Shown here piece by piece: positions 11,191-23,830 of a DNA stretch of 64,000 bases. A program made the translations under genes and the position numbers. The stretch spans positions 3,359,501-3,423,500 of the forward strand of contig CADCSX010000005.1 of assembly GCA_902805475.1 (NCBI GenBank), given 5' to 3'. The notes beneath the pieces were generated by a model. That model saw nothing but the letters and a program-made list of their open reading frames with translations. It was not told the origin of the DNA and did not search any database. How positions within the stretch are numbered: position 1 is the first letter of the stretch; every line of letters begins with the position of its first letter. Origin of the DNA: Entonaema liquescens (taxonomy: Eukaryota > Ascomycota > Sordariomycetes > Xylariales > Xylariaceae).

Positions 11191-14108
11191 ATGGACCATA
11201 CATTCCATTGGGGCCTAGATGGCCTGGATAAATCTCGTTTCGAAGCTTATATCAAGCTATTGAGTCTTCGCAATGGAGGACAAGCAGATGACGCTATTAT
11301 ATTCGACCCCTGCGAAGTGAATCCTGACATTGTAGAGCCAGCAGAAGATGGCGATTCCGTTACAGGGCAACCGTTGGCCAAGTTCGATAATAGCAAGCTG
11401 AAGCGCGCATTTCTTGATCGGCTATCCGAGATTTTGTCTCAAACAAGGGGTGGTTATCAAGTAGCTGCTGCACTGATGGTAGAAGACACGGGTGCCCCTG
11501 AAATCACTGTTGCCAAGAATTCGGGGTTAAAACAAACGGATAAAGATTTCGTGATAACCTTAGAGAAGATACTTCGGCACATGGCGGGCAACCTGGGTAT
11601 GTTTTCTTTCATATGGTATAGTTCTGCGCCGAAATTTACTAGTCTATAGTTTCGCCTCGAGACACGTCAGAACTGTGGGATTTGTTACTCACTCAATACG
11701 CGCTCAGAATAAAGGAATATATATCAGATCTTCAAACCTCCATCACTCAAGACCAGATCCACCTCATGAAGCAGTCTGGCTCGGAGAGCACCAGAATCCT
11801 TGCAGCGCATATTGAGATACTATCTCAAACCTTGAGTCGAGTACCATATGATATGAACAACATTGTTCTCGAGGCATATCACATTCGAGCCCTTAACAAT
11901 ATCTCCGCTTTTGACAGCATTCAACCAGAGAAGCCTTCAGTCGGGCGACGAACCGGCGAGTTAATTTACCTTCTCGGCCGACCTCACGTAGCCCTTCTAA
12001 CTTTCGTTCGAGCTACCGAGAGAATTGAAGGGTTTGACAAATTACGTATACGATGGGTCGAGTTGTCCTCCCTGGCTAAAAAGGTATCACGTACCAACAA
12101 GCAGCCCTTAGTTCCTTCATGGACTGTTGGCCAAGCGTTTAAGTCTCTCGACAGGAAGTTTACTGATGCAGAGACAAAAGCCCTTATGAATCCAGGGGCG
12201 GAGAAATCCTCAACGTGGACGAGGGACAAATTGGTTAATAAATTCAACAAGCTCAAGCCATCTGAGAACAACATTCACGCCGAAGTACAGCTTATGTTAG
12301 ATTTATCTAAGAGGCATGTGCAATCGGACTATGCATTCAAATATATTGGTTGCAGTAAACGGTCTTGTCTTCTCTGTTACAGGTTCGTTTCAACGATTGG
12401 GTTCGCTTGCCGAGGCTGCCATGGGAAGGTCTATGAGTTATGGACTATACCTGAGTCCGATGGTCTTAGTGAAACTTCTCTTGAGTTGGTATCTGCGGCG
12501 GTGAAGAAGCTGCAGACTCAAGTCTCAAAGTCGCTTCGGCATGATGTGAAACCTAAAGATCATGTCAAAGAATCAACTGTTGGTGGTTCTTCTATTGCAA
12601 CTACTATACCACATACAGAGAACCAACATCTAGCGACGCTAATAAGAGATCATCTACAAAGTCAAAGAGAGAATTCTATATCGGGACAGCCTGCAATGAG
12701 GTAAGAATGGCATCTGGAAATATTTGTTGATTAGGTACCTACTGACAAGCTGCATTTATTTAGGCCGGTCGCACCTCCGGATGAAGATACTATTGATGAG
12801 AACCCTCCCCAGTCTAAGTCTTCTGTAGAACACGAGACCGAAGGCGAGTGTCTGGTATGTGAGGAGGTGACATCACGCCGTTGTGCCCTTTGCGGTAGGG
12901 ATTGGTACTGTAGTTTGCAATGCCAGAACCAAATGGGAATTCACCATATATTCTACTGCAACGCTCGACCCCTTACCACAGCGGATTACCTACTTCGAAA
13001 CTGCATTTCTGATGAGATGCCAGAAGACCCTGATGTGTTGGATGATTTTGGATTTAGCCGCTGCAGGACTCGGGACGAGCAGTCGCATCTTCTCGGGATT
13101 TACATTGGCTTGTTCAAGCACCTAGACATTCCCAGTGAGACTGTTGATGCCTGGAGGAGGAATGGCGTTCTCCTGAGTCGGATTATACAGGAATATCACA
13201 AGATACCGGAAGTATCACGGGGAAAATACTTCCCGTGGCTTCTTCGCAATACTCACGTGCTAAGTCAGGACAATACGATTGAACCAGCTCAAGAATCTCC
13301 TAAAGCTTACCTAGAGAGATTATTTGAAGAAGCAAGGTTCTATCTCAGAGGTCAAGATAGTGGAAAGACTCTGGAGCAGTTGGAGCCGTTTGACAAGAAG
13401 CGATGTTTTATCTTCTTTGCCTTGGCGCGCGATAATGCTAACCCTTCGCCTTTTGAATATGTATTTGACCACTGGTATCAATTCGGATTCGCTACACGTG
13501 TTGGCCGTGACCTAACCCCGCAAGGGATTCGATACGCCGAAGGAAGCCTTGGAGGTTTATATTCTTTGTTATTATTTGGCCACAAGCACGGCAGGGATTA
13601 CTGTAAAAGCCTCGGTATTCCGTATGATGGCCCTCCTGATCCACCAATATGCCCCTTTGATGAATTTTGGCGAGCTTATAGTTCATCTACGTTACCTTCC
13701 GTCTTCGACAAGTATGGATACGGTAATAGGATCGATCAAAATTTCAGAGACTTCCTCTCGTGTAAACCAGAGATGCGCCCGCGCGTTTGGAGGCTGATAC
13801 ACTACATAGTAATTGGTGAACTCAATGCTGTCAGCTCTATGCCAGAGTTGGAAGACGCAGCAAAGTCTTACGGGATGTCTCCACACGTCGACACAAGGGA
13901 GCGGCTCGCCTTGTACGAGTTTTATCGTCGACTGCTAGGTGTAGCTAGCCCTTTACACCTTGATGAGGCATGCGAAAAAGGCACATTATTGAGGTTTGCC
14001 CTTCAACATTTGGGAACAGAGGTGGATACAAGGATCAAGTCATCGCTAGTCAGGCTAGATCTTTCAAAAAGAACCGGGGCACAAGCAGGCACGAGGAGAG
14101 TTCATTGA
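11191..14108 (+). CDS. OTT_1508-type deaminase domain / MYND zinc-finger protein
   Basis: The protein is 933 aa from three exons: 11191-11596, 11650-12700 and 12764-14108. Introns are GTATGT...CTATAG and GTAAGA...TTTAG, and the frame closes exactly. The zinc deaminase signature is HAE at residues 345-347, followed by CSKRSCLLC at 370-378, whose CxxC is Cys375/Cys378. This matches the fungal OTT_1508-like branch of the cytidine deaminase superfamily, whose substrates (nucleic acid or nucleotide) are mostly unknown. A MYND finger follows: C515-x2-C518, C526-x2-C529, YCSLQC (535-539), H547-x3-C551. MYND fingers bind short proline-rich peptides. The C-terminal 380 residues have no motif I recognise. 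The deaminase exon hits a stop at once past its splice donor, so the two halves are best read as one protein. Two separate genes would need a promoter inside a 63-nt intron. No signal peptide or membrane segment is seen. Confidence 0.82.
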
Positions 14109-15470
14109 TTTTATATAGGTAATCACCTAGGCCTATTGGTACCTATTATACTGCTCCTTCATGAGCTGAAGCCTCATCTACCACTTTCGTCACATGATGC
14201 ATGATGTTTTTCGCACCCAACGACTCAACCGTCACGGTATCAAAGAAAACATAACTGAGTTGACGAGTATTATTCTGTATGTAATATCCATATAAGTTAC
14301 TATAGGTGTTATCCCACATTATCGTCTAGGTCAATAGCGGGCGTGATTCTGCATCTCCATTAAGGGGTAGCGGGTCACATTGAGTTTGCTTCTCATCTCT
14401 TCCGGAGAGAGCCTCTTGACGCCGTTCCCATTGTGTCGTCTCACTCAATGCCTCGGTTATAAGGAAATTACCTAAGGGCTAAGTGATATATTCTTACATC
14501 GTCTCGACGAGTTGCGAATCGCCCTTGATCTTATTAGTGATTTAGTGCAGCAATTCAAAGCCCCGTAAGTCTAGAATAGAGAGGGTTTGGCGTCTTATTC
14601 CTGACGGAAGGGTTCCCAAATCGCTCTAGTTCGTTACATGTGCTGGGATTGAGATTTCCGATGCAAGTAGTGTTACGGCTGATGAAGATGGGTGAGGCGG
14701 GGATGCTAGCGTATCGCGCTTCAGTTTACCAAGCATCTTTCTCATTATAAATTATGATCGCTATGGACTTTTAATTGACATGCAGTAGACCTAATGCGAA
14801 GAGCAGCGAATAGGACTGAATTATGAATGTCAACCTTCGAGACCAATGCCTCCCCCCGCGTCATGGACCGTCAAATACCTCCACATCGGACCCTTAGTTA
14901 CCAAAGTCCAAGTCACTCCGTTATATTTTACAGAAACCATCCTCAATGGATAGGGTGCTAGTAAAAGTTTTACTCTGGGCATTCACTTTATCTGATTAGT
15001 TTCCGCCGTGTTGGGATAGGAAACTAAAGAAATAATCCAGAGTGTATAATCTAGAGCGATCTTGATAATTGAAACCATCCTCTTCAACCATTCGTCAGTG
15101 CTTGCAAACTAGAGTTTCGATCATCATTTTCAACCATCCATTCATTCCTCTGATATTTTCTAGTCCTCCGTTTAACGTAATCATTTGGTTTACTGCACTG
15201 ACGTGGCTTTTCAATGCATTAACGCCCCTAGCAGCCAACTTCGTAGAACGGTTAACTTATGATCTAGAATGTTAAACAAACTGTAAAGCATGTAAAGAGG
15301 ACCGTGGTTCAGGGTAATAATAAGGATAACTTACTTCGTCTGAAGCTAGTTGAAGCGCAGTGGAGATAGTGGCATCTCTTACTGAAGATATAAACCTGGC
15401 ATTGCTTATTTTAAGTGTTGCACCAATGGTGTTACTAGGTAAGTATCCTTAAATACCCATGTACTGTAGA

Positions 15471-15502
15471 GCGTATTCGCGATAGCGTATTCGCGATAGC
15501 GT
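15471..15502. repeat. 14-bp tandem repeat, two full copies
   Basis: The unit GCGTATTCGCGATA occurs twice head to tail and is followed by a partial GCGT. It lies in noncoding DNA. Confidence 0.9.
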
Positions 15503-16369
15503 CGGGCGCCTGTACAGTTGTATAAGCTCTGGGATGCACAGAGGAAGAGGCCCGTCCGCATGCCAGGATCCGCAATGGCAGCAGGGAGCCATTCTTTCAA
15601 TTATTTCATAGCTGCGTGTTGGTATGACGAGTAATGGGTGCCAGCGTGACCATTTACAATTGCGGAAACATCTAATTACGAGAGTTGACTGGATGGGAAC
15701 GTAACTGGTATACCTTTTTGGTGCGTACTGGGATGAAGATAGTTTATGTGTAATACTAACGGTGGCTTGCTTATAAGTGAATTTTCAAGAGACGATAATG
15801 GGATCGAAAAATGGCTGAACCCATCTCCCCGCGGTGAAGGCGTACGAGTTAATCTCCGATAGGGGACACGATAGTGAGGGGCTTGGTTATTATATGGGAT
15901 ATATAATTATGGGATGGAAGGTCTGGCTTCGATGCTACTTTTCAACAATTATATTAGTACTGAGAGGTAGTGTTAGATCCTGATTCGCCATATAAGTACT
16001 TTCAGGAACGCTACTGGGGGTTTCTTTTTGTTGCTGGTATTCAATCATCCGCCTTCTCCTAACTATTGCATGTGTACGCTTCGAGATATGTGACCTAAGC
16101 AGTTTTTGCGAAGAGTCCAGGTTACATAGATACCCAAACTAATAAATCCGTATCATCGTTAGTGGGACAGGTATGAGGGCGCCCTCTTAGAGAGGGGTCG
16201 CGGTTCGCTCTGCTATTCCGATCTGATGCCATGATGCATCTAGAGTGTAAGTAAGGCGGCGTAGTTTAAAACTCATAGGACTGACGAAAATAAAAAGACG
16301 ATCCCTGTAATCTTTCGGATTTAGCACTTAAATTCATATATTTAAACTCATATATTCCATATTCATATG

Positions 16370-16379
16370 TACCTAGGTA
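16370..16379. repeat. TACCTAGGTA palindrome (copy 1)
   Basis: An exact 10-bp palindrome about 200 bp upstream of the F-box-like gene. It is one of six identical intergenic copies in the window. Its function is unknown. Confidence 0.7.
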
Positions 16380-16452
16380 GGCATTACGAAGCTTGGCAGC
16401 GGATGTAATCCGTACATTACTTTACAGCCCTACACCCCGCATCTCACCTTGA

Positions 16453-16476
16453 CAACTTGGCAACTTGGCAACTTGG
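16453..16476. repeat. 8-bp tandem repeat, three copies
   Basis: CAACTTGG is repeated three times exactly, about 100 bp upstream of the ATG at 16580, so it probably lies in the promoter or 5' leader of that gene. Confidence 0.9.
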
Positions 16477-16579
16477 CAGAAACAACTTCTAAACGACTTC
16501 TAACTAGAAAAACGCGAATTGAAATGGAAGAGAATGAAGAGGTTATTCATCTTCCTAACAGTTATACTCACCAAACACA

Positions 16580-17203
16580 ATGCTAGATTACTCACCGCTA
16601 TTATCCCTCCCGCGAGAAGTGCTTGATCGTATTATCGATTTCTATCTCGCCTTTGACCACGATGACTTTGAGGATACACTACGACCATATCTCCTCTATA
16701 TGGGTGACACGACATACTCTCGGCCGCTGCCGGCCTTAATGCTAGCCTCAAAGGATTTATACCGCGATCTGTCTCCTGTAGTCCATAGACAAGCTGCCTT
16801 GCGCGTTGAGGTCCACGGATGGAACGACCGGCGAATTGGCTTCGCTGTCCATGGAAAACTTCAGTTTGACCGGCTTGAGAAGCTTTGGCTTGTAGTGGCA
16901 ACGGAACACCCCAACTGGAATAGTTGGCTGGCATTTTTTGGTGAGGTTGTCGAACGCGCCGGGAACCTCAAAACCTTAGTGATCGACTGGGCGCCTAGAC
17001 CCGTCAACCCTATAGGATGGACCGGTCGCGTGAACGCGAAGAAGGAGAACGAGTTCTTCAGCACGATCGGAACCCTTAAAGGACTTCATCTCATACAGAT
17101 CTACGGCAACATCTTACCAGAATGGATTAGCCGGCTTGAGCAACTTGCACCGCACGTAGTGTGTTATCGAAATCGCTGGTGGCGTGAGCCTGGTATGGAT
17201 TAA
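16580..17203 (+). CDS. F-box-like hypothetical protein
   Basis: A single-exon protein of 207 aa. The segment LLSLPREVLDRIIDFYL (residues 7-23) resembles the start of an F-box, whose known role is to dock a protein to Skp1 in an SCF ubiquitin ligase. The rest carries short hydrophobic, leucine-rich-repeat-like strands (LEKLWLVV, LKTLVIDW, LKGLHLIQI) as in small fungal F-box/LRR proteins. No membrane segment or signal peptide is visible. The ATG is the first in the frame and follows a TATACTCACC leader. The protein is short for an F-box effector, and the F-box match is weak, so hypothetical protein is the safe name. Confidence 0.62.
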   Translation: MLDYSPLLSLPREVLDRIIDFYLAFDHDDFEDTLRPYLLYMGDTTYSRPLPALMLASKDLYRDLSPVVHRQAALRVEVHGWNDRRIGFAVHGKLQFDRLEKLWLVVATEHPNWNSWLAFFGEVVERAGNLKTLVIDWAPRPVNPIGWTGRVNAKKENEFFSTIGTLKGLHLIQIYGNILPEWISRLEQLAPHVVCYRNRWWREPGMD

Positions 17204-17579
17204 TCTTACCTGCATGCCTTCTTATTAGACCAAGGTGCCAGCTAAGCTATATCATGTCTATTGCCGCTGGAAGAACGGCTGGGGAAACGGGTAGGATAGA
17301 AACATTCAAAGCGATGAATAGAAATGAATAGAAGATGACTGCCTGTCTGAGGAACAGGATAAGGTATCTGACGTAACCCCCACCAGCAACTGACTGAAGT
17401 GTCAAGCGGTTCAGCGGCACCGAATAGGAACTAAAGCCTTCTGAGGTCAAGTCAAATTATGCAGTGAGCGTAGCTATAAGCACGACCCTGCCACCAGCCA
17501 TTGGTACCTAGTAAAGTGGATGAGCGAATGGTAAGATATTGAGCTTGCATATCATCTCGTATAATTCTACCAACCTCCC

Positions 17580-17601
17580 AAAAAAAAAAAAAAAAAAAAA
17601 A
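17580..17601 (+). repeat. poly(A) tract, about 22 nt
   Basis: An uninterrupted run of A on the given strand, about 380 bp after the stop of the F-box-like gene. It is one of five such tracts in the window. Confidence 0.9.
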
Positions 17602-18305
17602 GGATTCCATTAGGTACATTACATAACATGATTATCACTACCACCAACCGATATTATAAGTAAGAACGGGAAAGATGTTTATAAAGTTCAACGTAGCTCC
17701 CTAAAAGATATCTTAGAAATTACATAATTGAGGAATGACAAGAATGTTTATTTTGTCTTAGAATCGACCCCACGTAGAAAAAAAGAAGATAAGCAGGAAC
17801 AGTCTGCTGCCAAAGCTTAACGAATATCTGGATACGACGCTGATAAGGTACCTCTAATGATAACATCTACCCCTCGGAATTAGCAACTTTACATATGTAC
17901 CTGCCTATTCAAATCCCAACTCCGAGGCACAAATTGCTTACAATTACTGGCGGCCCCCAATATTTCTGCAAGCAAGCGTAGGCCAAGTTACATCAAGCAG
18001 ATCAAGCTAGAAAAGCGTTATATTCTAAACCGGCAGTTGATCAACAACGCATCACCAAAAGGATTAGGAAACCCTGTTTATACATACCCAAGCGGTACTC
18101 AACCGGCCAAGGCATATATTCAAGCACGTCACCTTACAGAATATGAATACCCAGGTAAAGAGGTAGTCATGTATTACCACTGTGTAAACAAACATGAGTG
18201 AGTGGGGCAATCGGAAGTTGTCTAACCTACAGAAGGGATGTTGTCGGTTCGAAGATCACCTCTCAGAGCAACGGAATAATCCTTGTATAATAAATATGAA
18301 CTTAG

Positions 18306-18312
18306 TATAAAA
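18306..18312 (+). promoter_or_regulatory. TATA-like element of the S10 carboxypeptidase gene
   Basis: TATAAAA lies 102 bp before the ATG at 18414 and is followed by a pyrimidine-rich leader (CTCTCTGCCTTCC), a common fungal core promoter layout. This is inferred from sequence only. Confidence 0.4.
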
Positions 18313-18413
18313 TCGGTGAGCTGAGCCGTCATCTCTCCATTCCTGAGAGTTCTCTGCCTTCCTCGCTTGCCCTCTGTTTTCTCTCTTAAGCCCGTCAAAG
18401 CCTAGGAGAAATC

Positions 18414-20316
18414 ATGCGCGTTACTAGGCGGGGAACTGCTACGGCAGCTCTACAGCTTTTATCTCTCTGTACTTCTCTTGCATCTGCAAACTCACTGCCA
18501 GACCGTATAGAGAGGTTAATAAAAAAGCAAGCCCCCGCCGAACCTACGGGTGTTAAGACTATTACATCTCCAGGCGGCGCCACAATCCGTTATAAGGAAC
18601 CGGAACATGAGGGTGTATGCGAGACAACTCCTGGAGTGAATTCATATTCAGGCTATGTCGATCTCGATGATGAAACACACATGTTTTTCTGGTTCTTCGA
18701 AGCCAGGTCAAACCCCGATGAAGCACCTATCACATTATGGCTTAACGGAGGACCCGGTAGCGATTCGCTAATTGGGCTTTTTGAGGGTATCTACATATTT
18801 CTCCTCACATGAGTGTAACCTCGCCAGAGCCCGTTACGCTAATTGCTATCAAACAGAACTTGGACCGTGTAATGTCACTCATAATGGCACCTCGGTCGTG
18901 AATCCTTACGCTTGGAATGAAGTGAGCAACCTTCTTTTCCTCTCCCAGCCAATTGGTGTCGGTTTCTCATACGCCGATGCGGTTGTGGGTGTGATCAACC
19001 AGACTACGGGGCTCCCGGTCAACTCATCCAACCCCGATGGTCGGTATAGCGACGTCGATCCGTACCGGTTCGACACTACGGACCTAGCCGCAAAGGGTAC
19101 CTGGGAAGTTTTACAGGCTTTCATTCAGGAGCTGCCAGTCCTAGACGAGACTGTCAAGTCTCGCAGTTTCAACCTCTGGACGGAGAGTTACGGCGGTCAT
19201 TACGGTCCAGCCTTTTTCAAGTATTTCTATGACCAGAACAAGTTAATCCAGGACGGGAGTATCCCTGGCGTTGAACTCAGCATGCATACGCTTGGTATCA
19301 TCAATGGTATTATATCGGAGAGGATTCAAGCACCGTACTATGCGGAAATGGCGTTTCGGAATACCTATGGAATCGAGGCCGTAAACCAAACTATCTACGA
19401 CTACATGAAGACGAACTACTATTTCCCTGGCGGTTGCCGCGATTCAATCGACCAATGCTCTCAGCAAGACCGCTCTACACCGGACGGTAAGGCCGTATGC
19501 TCACAAGCAACAGCCATTTGCAGAAGCCTAGTAGAATCGCCGTATTAGTAAGTATATTTGTTAATACTTATTCTGTAATGATGACAGGAATTCTAACAGT
19601 GAGCAGCGTTGTTAGTGGTCGAAACCCCTATGATATCCGTGCCCAGAGCGACGCGAATATCCCCCCGGGGTATTGGGTGAACTATCTGAACCAAGCCAGT
19701 GTTCAGAATGCCATAGGAGTTGACATCAATTACACATCCACAAGCAGCTCCCAGATCTACACAGGATTTGATTATACAGGAGATTTCGTATACCCAAACC
19801 TCTTGGAGGACCTCGAAGCTCTCTTGGCATATGATGTTCGCATCGCGATGATATACGGTGATGCTGTAAGCCCCCCTACCGTCTCTTCACGCGTCTACGC
19901 GCCTTCTCACGCGAACTATATTTCCAACAGCTAAGCTCTAACAACTAATTATCTAATAGGACTACATATGCAATTGGATGGGTGGCGAAGCTGTCTCATT
20001 AGCAGTAAACTACACCCACTCAGAGGACTTTAAAGAGGCAGGCTACGCCCCATTCATAGTCGACGACGTTGAATATGGAGAGAGCAGGCAATACGGCAAT
20101 TTCAGTTTTACGCGGGTTTACGAATCAGGTCATGAGGTACCATACTATCAGCCTAAGGCTTCTCTAGAGCTTTTTAGACGGGTACTGGGGAACCTTGTCA
20201 TCGCCGATGGAACAGAACTTACGCCGACGTATAAGAGTGAAGGCACGGCCAATGCCACACATACAAATAGTTACACGGCATACTATACAGGAAGACCAGG
20301 AGATTGGAAGCACTAA
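18414..20316 (+). CDS. secreted serine carboxypeptidase (peptidase family S10)
   Basis: The protein is 556 aa from four exons: 18414-18786, 18857-19547, 19616-19865 and 19960-20316; frame and length close exactly. It removes C-terminal residues from peptides, outside the cell or in the vacuole. Residues 1-25 form a signal peptide (charged start, hydrophobic core, ASA cleavage-like site). Family signatures follow in order: the oxyanion loop LWLNGGPGS (109-117), the nucleophile region WTESYGG with Ser235, GDADYICNW bearing the catalytic Asp (near residue 437), and GHEVP with His496. Many N-x-S/T sites suit a secreted glycoprotein. The third exon start was chosen because only the acceptor at 19615 keeps the S10 frame (YY-GRNPYDIR); two nearer AGs do not. 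All triad residues are present, so the enzyme should be active. Confidence 0.93.
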
Positions 20317-20628
20317 TAGAACACAACGGTGTAACTGATTTAGATACACTCACAATCTAAATGAATTGACCTAGATATACAGAAAACCTCTCTATGGCCA
20401 ATTGACAGAACTTGAACAACACGCTAAGACAAAAATGAAAATCAAGTACGCATACTAGCAATGGACTAAGTCTACGGCAGTAAGGATGGCTTTATGTTAT
20501 CTTAGGTACCTAGGTGGACTGTCTGAAGTGTCATATTGACGCTTTAAAATTCCCAACAATTAATTCATCCATCACAGGGTTTAAATTAGATGAGATGAGT
20601 TGAGCTGACGGTTAAATCGTGCCCCAGA
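20317..20628. other. spacer between convergent genes
   Basis: About 310 bp between the convergent S10 and DUF6604 genes, so it holds both 3' ends. A CCTAGG core occurs near 20509. No gene was seen. Confidence 0.6.
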
Positions 20629-23256
20629 CTATGCTGCCTCTTCCTCAAACGCCACGGGCACTCCAACACTGTTCAGCAGATTTAAGACCGTATTATCACT
20701 CGAGCGGACGAACTCAGTAACGGCAGCGCCAGCTTCCACCAAAAGCTGCATACCCTTTCCATCTATAGGAGAAAATAATACCCAGCCTACTACAAAAGGC
20801 AGCTCCGTTTCTCGCTCCATGTACTCTGAGGTGAACATTTGTCGAAGTAGAGGGTCGCAATGCTTCCGTACTGCTCGTAAGAGTTCCCAACATTCACGAT
20901 GCATTGCGGTATAGGGGATGGCCAGTTCAAGCGACTCGCCTTGCAATGCGAACATCAAGGATCGAATGAGTTGTTCCGGCGGCAATCCTGAGAATTTGTT
21001 AGCCTTAGGTGATTTAGACTTGGATTTCGGCTTCTTGGGATCGGCTTGTCCTAGCATCAAAGTTCCCTCTTCCTCTGAGCCCTCTGTCTCCCATAGGCTA
21101 AGGTCGACGATCTTAGCAACATGCTCAGCTGTCCAGTCGATTTGTCCAGTTCCGCGCCGGTACCGGTCTACAAACATAGACGAGACAGGTGCACCGCCTT
21201 TAATTCCACGAGGACCCGATCGAGAGTGCAACGACAGGTTGCTCCGGCGCTTTTTAGTAAACGCCGCTGCTGTGGTGCCCATCTGTAGGCAAAACTTCTT
21301 GAAGTGGTCTCCTGGAGTTTCCGGCGTATCTCCAACGAAGAATTTAGATTCTCCGAGTATCGTCCGTACTAAATCCATATCTGACCAACAGCGTGGCATA
21401 AGCTTTTGACTCTGTAAGGCATTGTACAGATGTAATGAGTACGTAATAGAACCCCATGCATCTGCGAGTCCAATGCCCACCTCCCACATAAACGAGCGAA
21501 AGTGGTAGAGTACAAGGCCGCTAAGAACCGGCGACATTTTCAACATTCTATGGGTCTCCATAGAGGCTGGGACGGGCTCGCGAAGCTTCTGGTACATTTT
21601 AGTCTTGGCCTTATACACGGGATCTCCCAGTATATAGTGTATTTTCGCTTGAATATACCGTATCGCCTGATCATTGCTAGCGGGCCAGTGGTCGATTTTC
21701 AGGTCCTCGTGGAACTTGAAGTGCTCCGTTATTTCCGAGTCCAAAAAATGAAGGTTCGTTTGAAGTGTATTGAATCCCTGGTCGACATTTTCTCGAAGAA
21801 TGTAATGGATATCAAGGAAGATTTGGGCAGCAAAGACAAGATAAAATGGCACTGTTTTGGTACGTGCTAGCTCCTTGATCCCGCGCAAGAATTCGTCTTC
21901 AACCGGATAGTCGCCGACTCCCCGTTCTACTGCCATGAGCTCCGTGAAGAACTTCATAAGTAACACTCGATCTTCCTCGAACTTCTTGTAGCCAGATTTA
22001 GAATCACGAGCGCTTAGGGGATCATAGTAACCAAACATCCCTTCCTTGTATAGTGGGATAGATCGAGGCTCCACTACCCTGGTGAACGCATCCAACATTC
22101 TGAGTGTTAAGACGTAGTTGTCATTTGCGATGTCGTAAGTTTCATAGTTGAAGTTGTCGGTACTGCTGTGCGTACCGCTGCGCGAGTGGCCAATAGGCTC
22201 ATACCCTTTCATCATTGCTTGGAGGACATGAAACTTTTCCAAGACCTCACTTAATCCGCCATGGGCGTCAAACATTGGTACTACATCTTCCACTACAGTA
22301 TCGTGTTAGTACCAGACACGAAGTTAGATTGGAAATCGTAAATTAGTTAAAGTCCATCATAGATTGTCCTAGCCGGGCACGGCTGCCGCCTTATAGGCAG
22401 GACAAACAATTGGGAGTATGGGACAACTAGGATGGCAATCAAACTTACTGAGCTTCCGTGCTAGGTCAATAGCGGTGTTAGTAGTGACTGCACAGGCGGC
22501 TAAGTCGAAAAAGCCATCGCGATAGTTAGTCCATATCCATTCAATGCGAGATCGAATCTTGTTGAGATCGTTGATTAACATCGTCAAAGCGATAAACATG
22601 TCTTCGAGAGATGAAGGTGGTTCCGCCTCATATGCCACATTATCACCCTCATGGACTTTTGGTCTTTCGATGTCGGGTGCATTCAGGAAGTCTTCCGATG
22701 GTTCATACACCTTTAAGCCGGCAAACTGGTTCGAAAATTCATCGTCAATAGCTCCTGCGCGAGATCCTCCCACAGAAGCCTGAGGTGAAGAAGCAGTGAT
22801 ATCCGATTGAGGATTCAAAATTTCTTGCACCTTCTTAAGGATGCCTAGAAAATAGCTGTGCTTGGCATCTGATATATCATCCGTGGAGGCTCCTTCGTCG
22901 GCAAGCTTGCTACTGAACCCTCCACGGGCGACAATGACTCGACGCAAGGTAGTGACGAGCGTGCCAGGAACGGGTACGTCGCGTTTAGAAGCTATGAATT
23001 CTGCTAGAGGGATAAAATCGTTGATCTTGATGATATACTTGTTGGCCGGGGCAGGCTTGTTAGATGAGAGACCTTGCTTCTTGGCCTCGGCTCTCGCCTT
23101 GCCCTTTAGGCGTGTGCTTGTTCCCTTAGGTAGCTGTGAAGATAAGGAATTGCACAAATAGCCGGTTGCCTTTGCCGTAGAGGCAAGCCAGCCAGCAATG
23201 GAATCGGTGTCATTCTTGTACTGTTGATATGTACTAACCAAGTTTGGGGGAAGCAT
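20629..23256 (-). CDS. DUF6604-domain fungal protein
   Basis: The protein is 823 aa from two exons: 23256-22449 and 22292-20629. The intron 22293-22448 has a GTAAGT donor, a GTACTAACAC branch region and a TGTAG acceptor. Joining gives AIDLARKL-MEDVVPMF in frame, whereas reading straight on from exon 1 ends in a stop. The N-terminus (LVSTYQQYKNDTDSIAGWL, residues 6-24) is the hallmark of DUF6604, a fungal domain of unknown function. Residues 135-150 (HSYFLGILKKVQEIL) continue the domain. The remainder is mostly helical, with a Lys/Ser-rich stretch (KKPKSKSKSPKANK) that may be a nuclear signal. No catalytic motif, membrane segment or signal peptide is visible. The gene diverges from GTP cyclohydrolase II, 574 bp apart. 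Function unknown. Confidence 0.85.
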
Positions 23257-23830
23257 CGTGTAATTGCCAAGGTTCCACTTGACCTTTTCAGGAAGAGGTT
23301 AACTACTGACTTAAGTTAGTTTGGAAGTTTAGAAGATGAAAGGTGCCGACTTTACAGCGATATTAAAGACTTAGAGAACATAAGGAAGCCTAAAATAAAA
23401 TAGAGAAAGCAAACAAGTGCACACAACTGGGAAAGAGTGAAGGACTAGGTAAACTGTTTACATTGGGCACATACATCTTTCCTAGAGAAGGTACCTTAGG
23501 TAGCATGGAACTTATGTACATACATGTAGGTAGGTACCTGCCGTAAGTACCTACATACAATACAGTGGAAGAGCTCCACGGGTGCTTGTTACCCCTGATA
23601 GGTACCTACCTTAGTATGCACGTACACCTCGGTTTCTCAGCCGCTTACCTTATTGCCGCTCACCAAGGCATTACGTATTAATACATGTTTACTTAGTAAT
23701 GTGCACCCCGCCAAAATCCAAAGGGATCCCATGTCAGCACAATTCTTTGCTTCTTTCTGCTGCATGCTTTTTGAAAAAAGCATACTTTTAAACTAGAGTA
23801 ATAAGACTTAAAATTGGGTTAAGTGAAGGT
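23257..23830. promoter_or_regulatory. shared divergent promoter region, DUF6604 gene / GTP cyclohydrolase II
   Basis: 574 bp separate two divergent start codons, so both promoters must lie here. It is crowded with GTAGGTAGGTACC, GTACCTAC and TACATACAT-type words between about 23480 and 23640. No TATA box stands out. Confidence 0.5.

Larger units (their letters stand above)
14109..16579. other. gene-free region with short tandem repeats
   Basis: About 2.5 kb between two plus-strand genes. Only short open frames occur, none with recognisable content. It holds the 14-bp tandem repeat at 15471, the 8-bp repeat at 16453 and a TACCTAGGTA palindrome at 16370. Confidence 0.6.
17204..18413. other. 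intergenic spacer
   Basis: About 1.2 kb. It holds a 22-nt A-tract at 17580 and, near its right end, the likely promoter of the S10 carboxypeptidase. No gene was recognised. Confidence 0.6.

Noticed and set aside
18241..18270. GGTTCGAA words considered as tRNA T-arms (also near 36315)
   Set aside because: No matching acceptor stem, D-arm or anticodon arm could be drawn around them.
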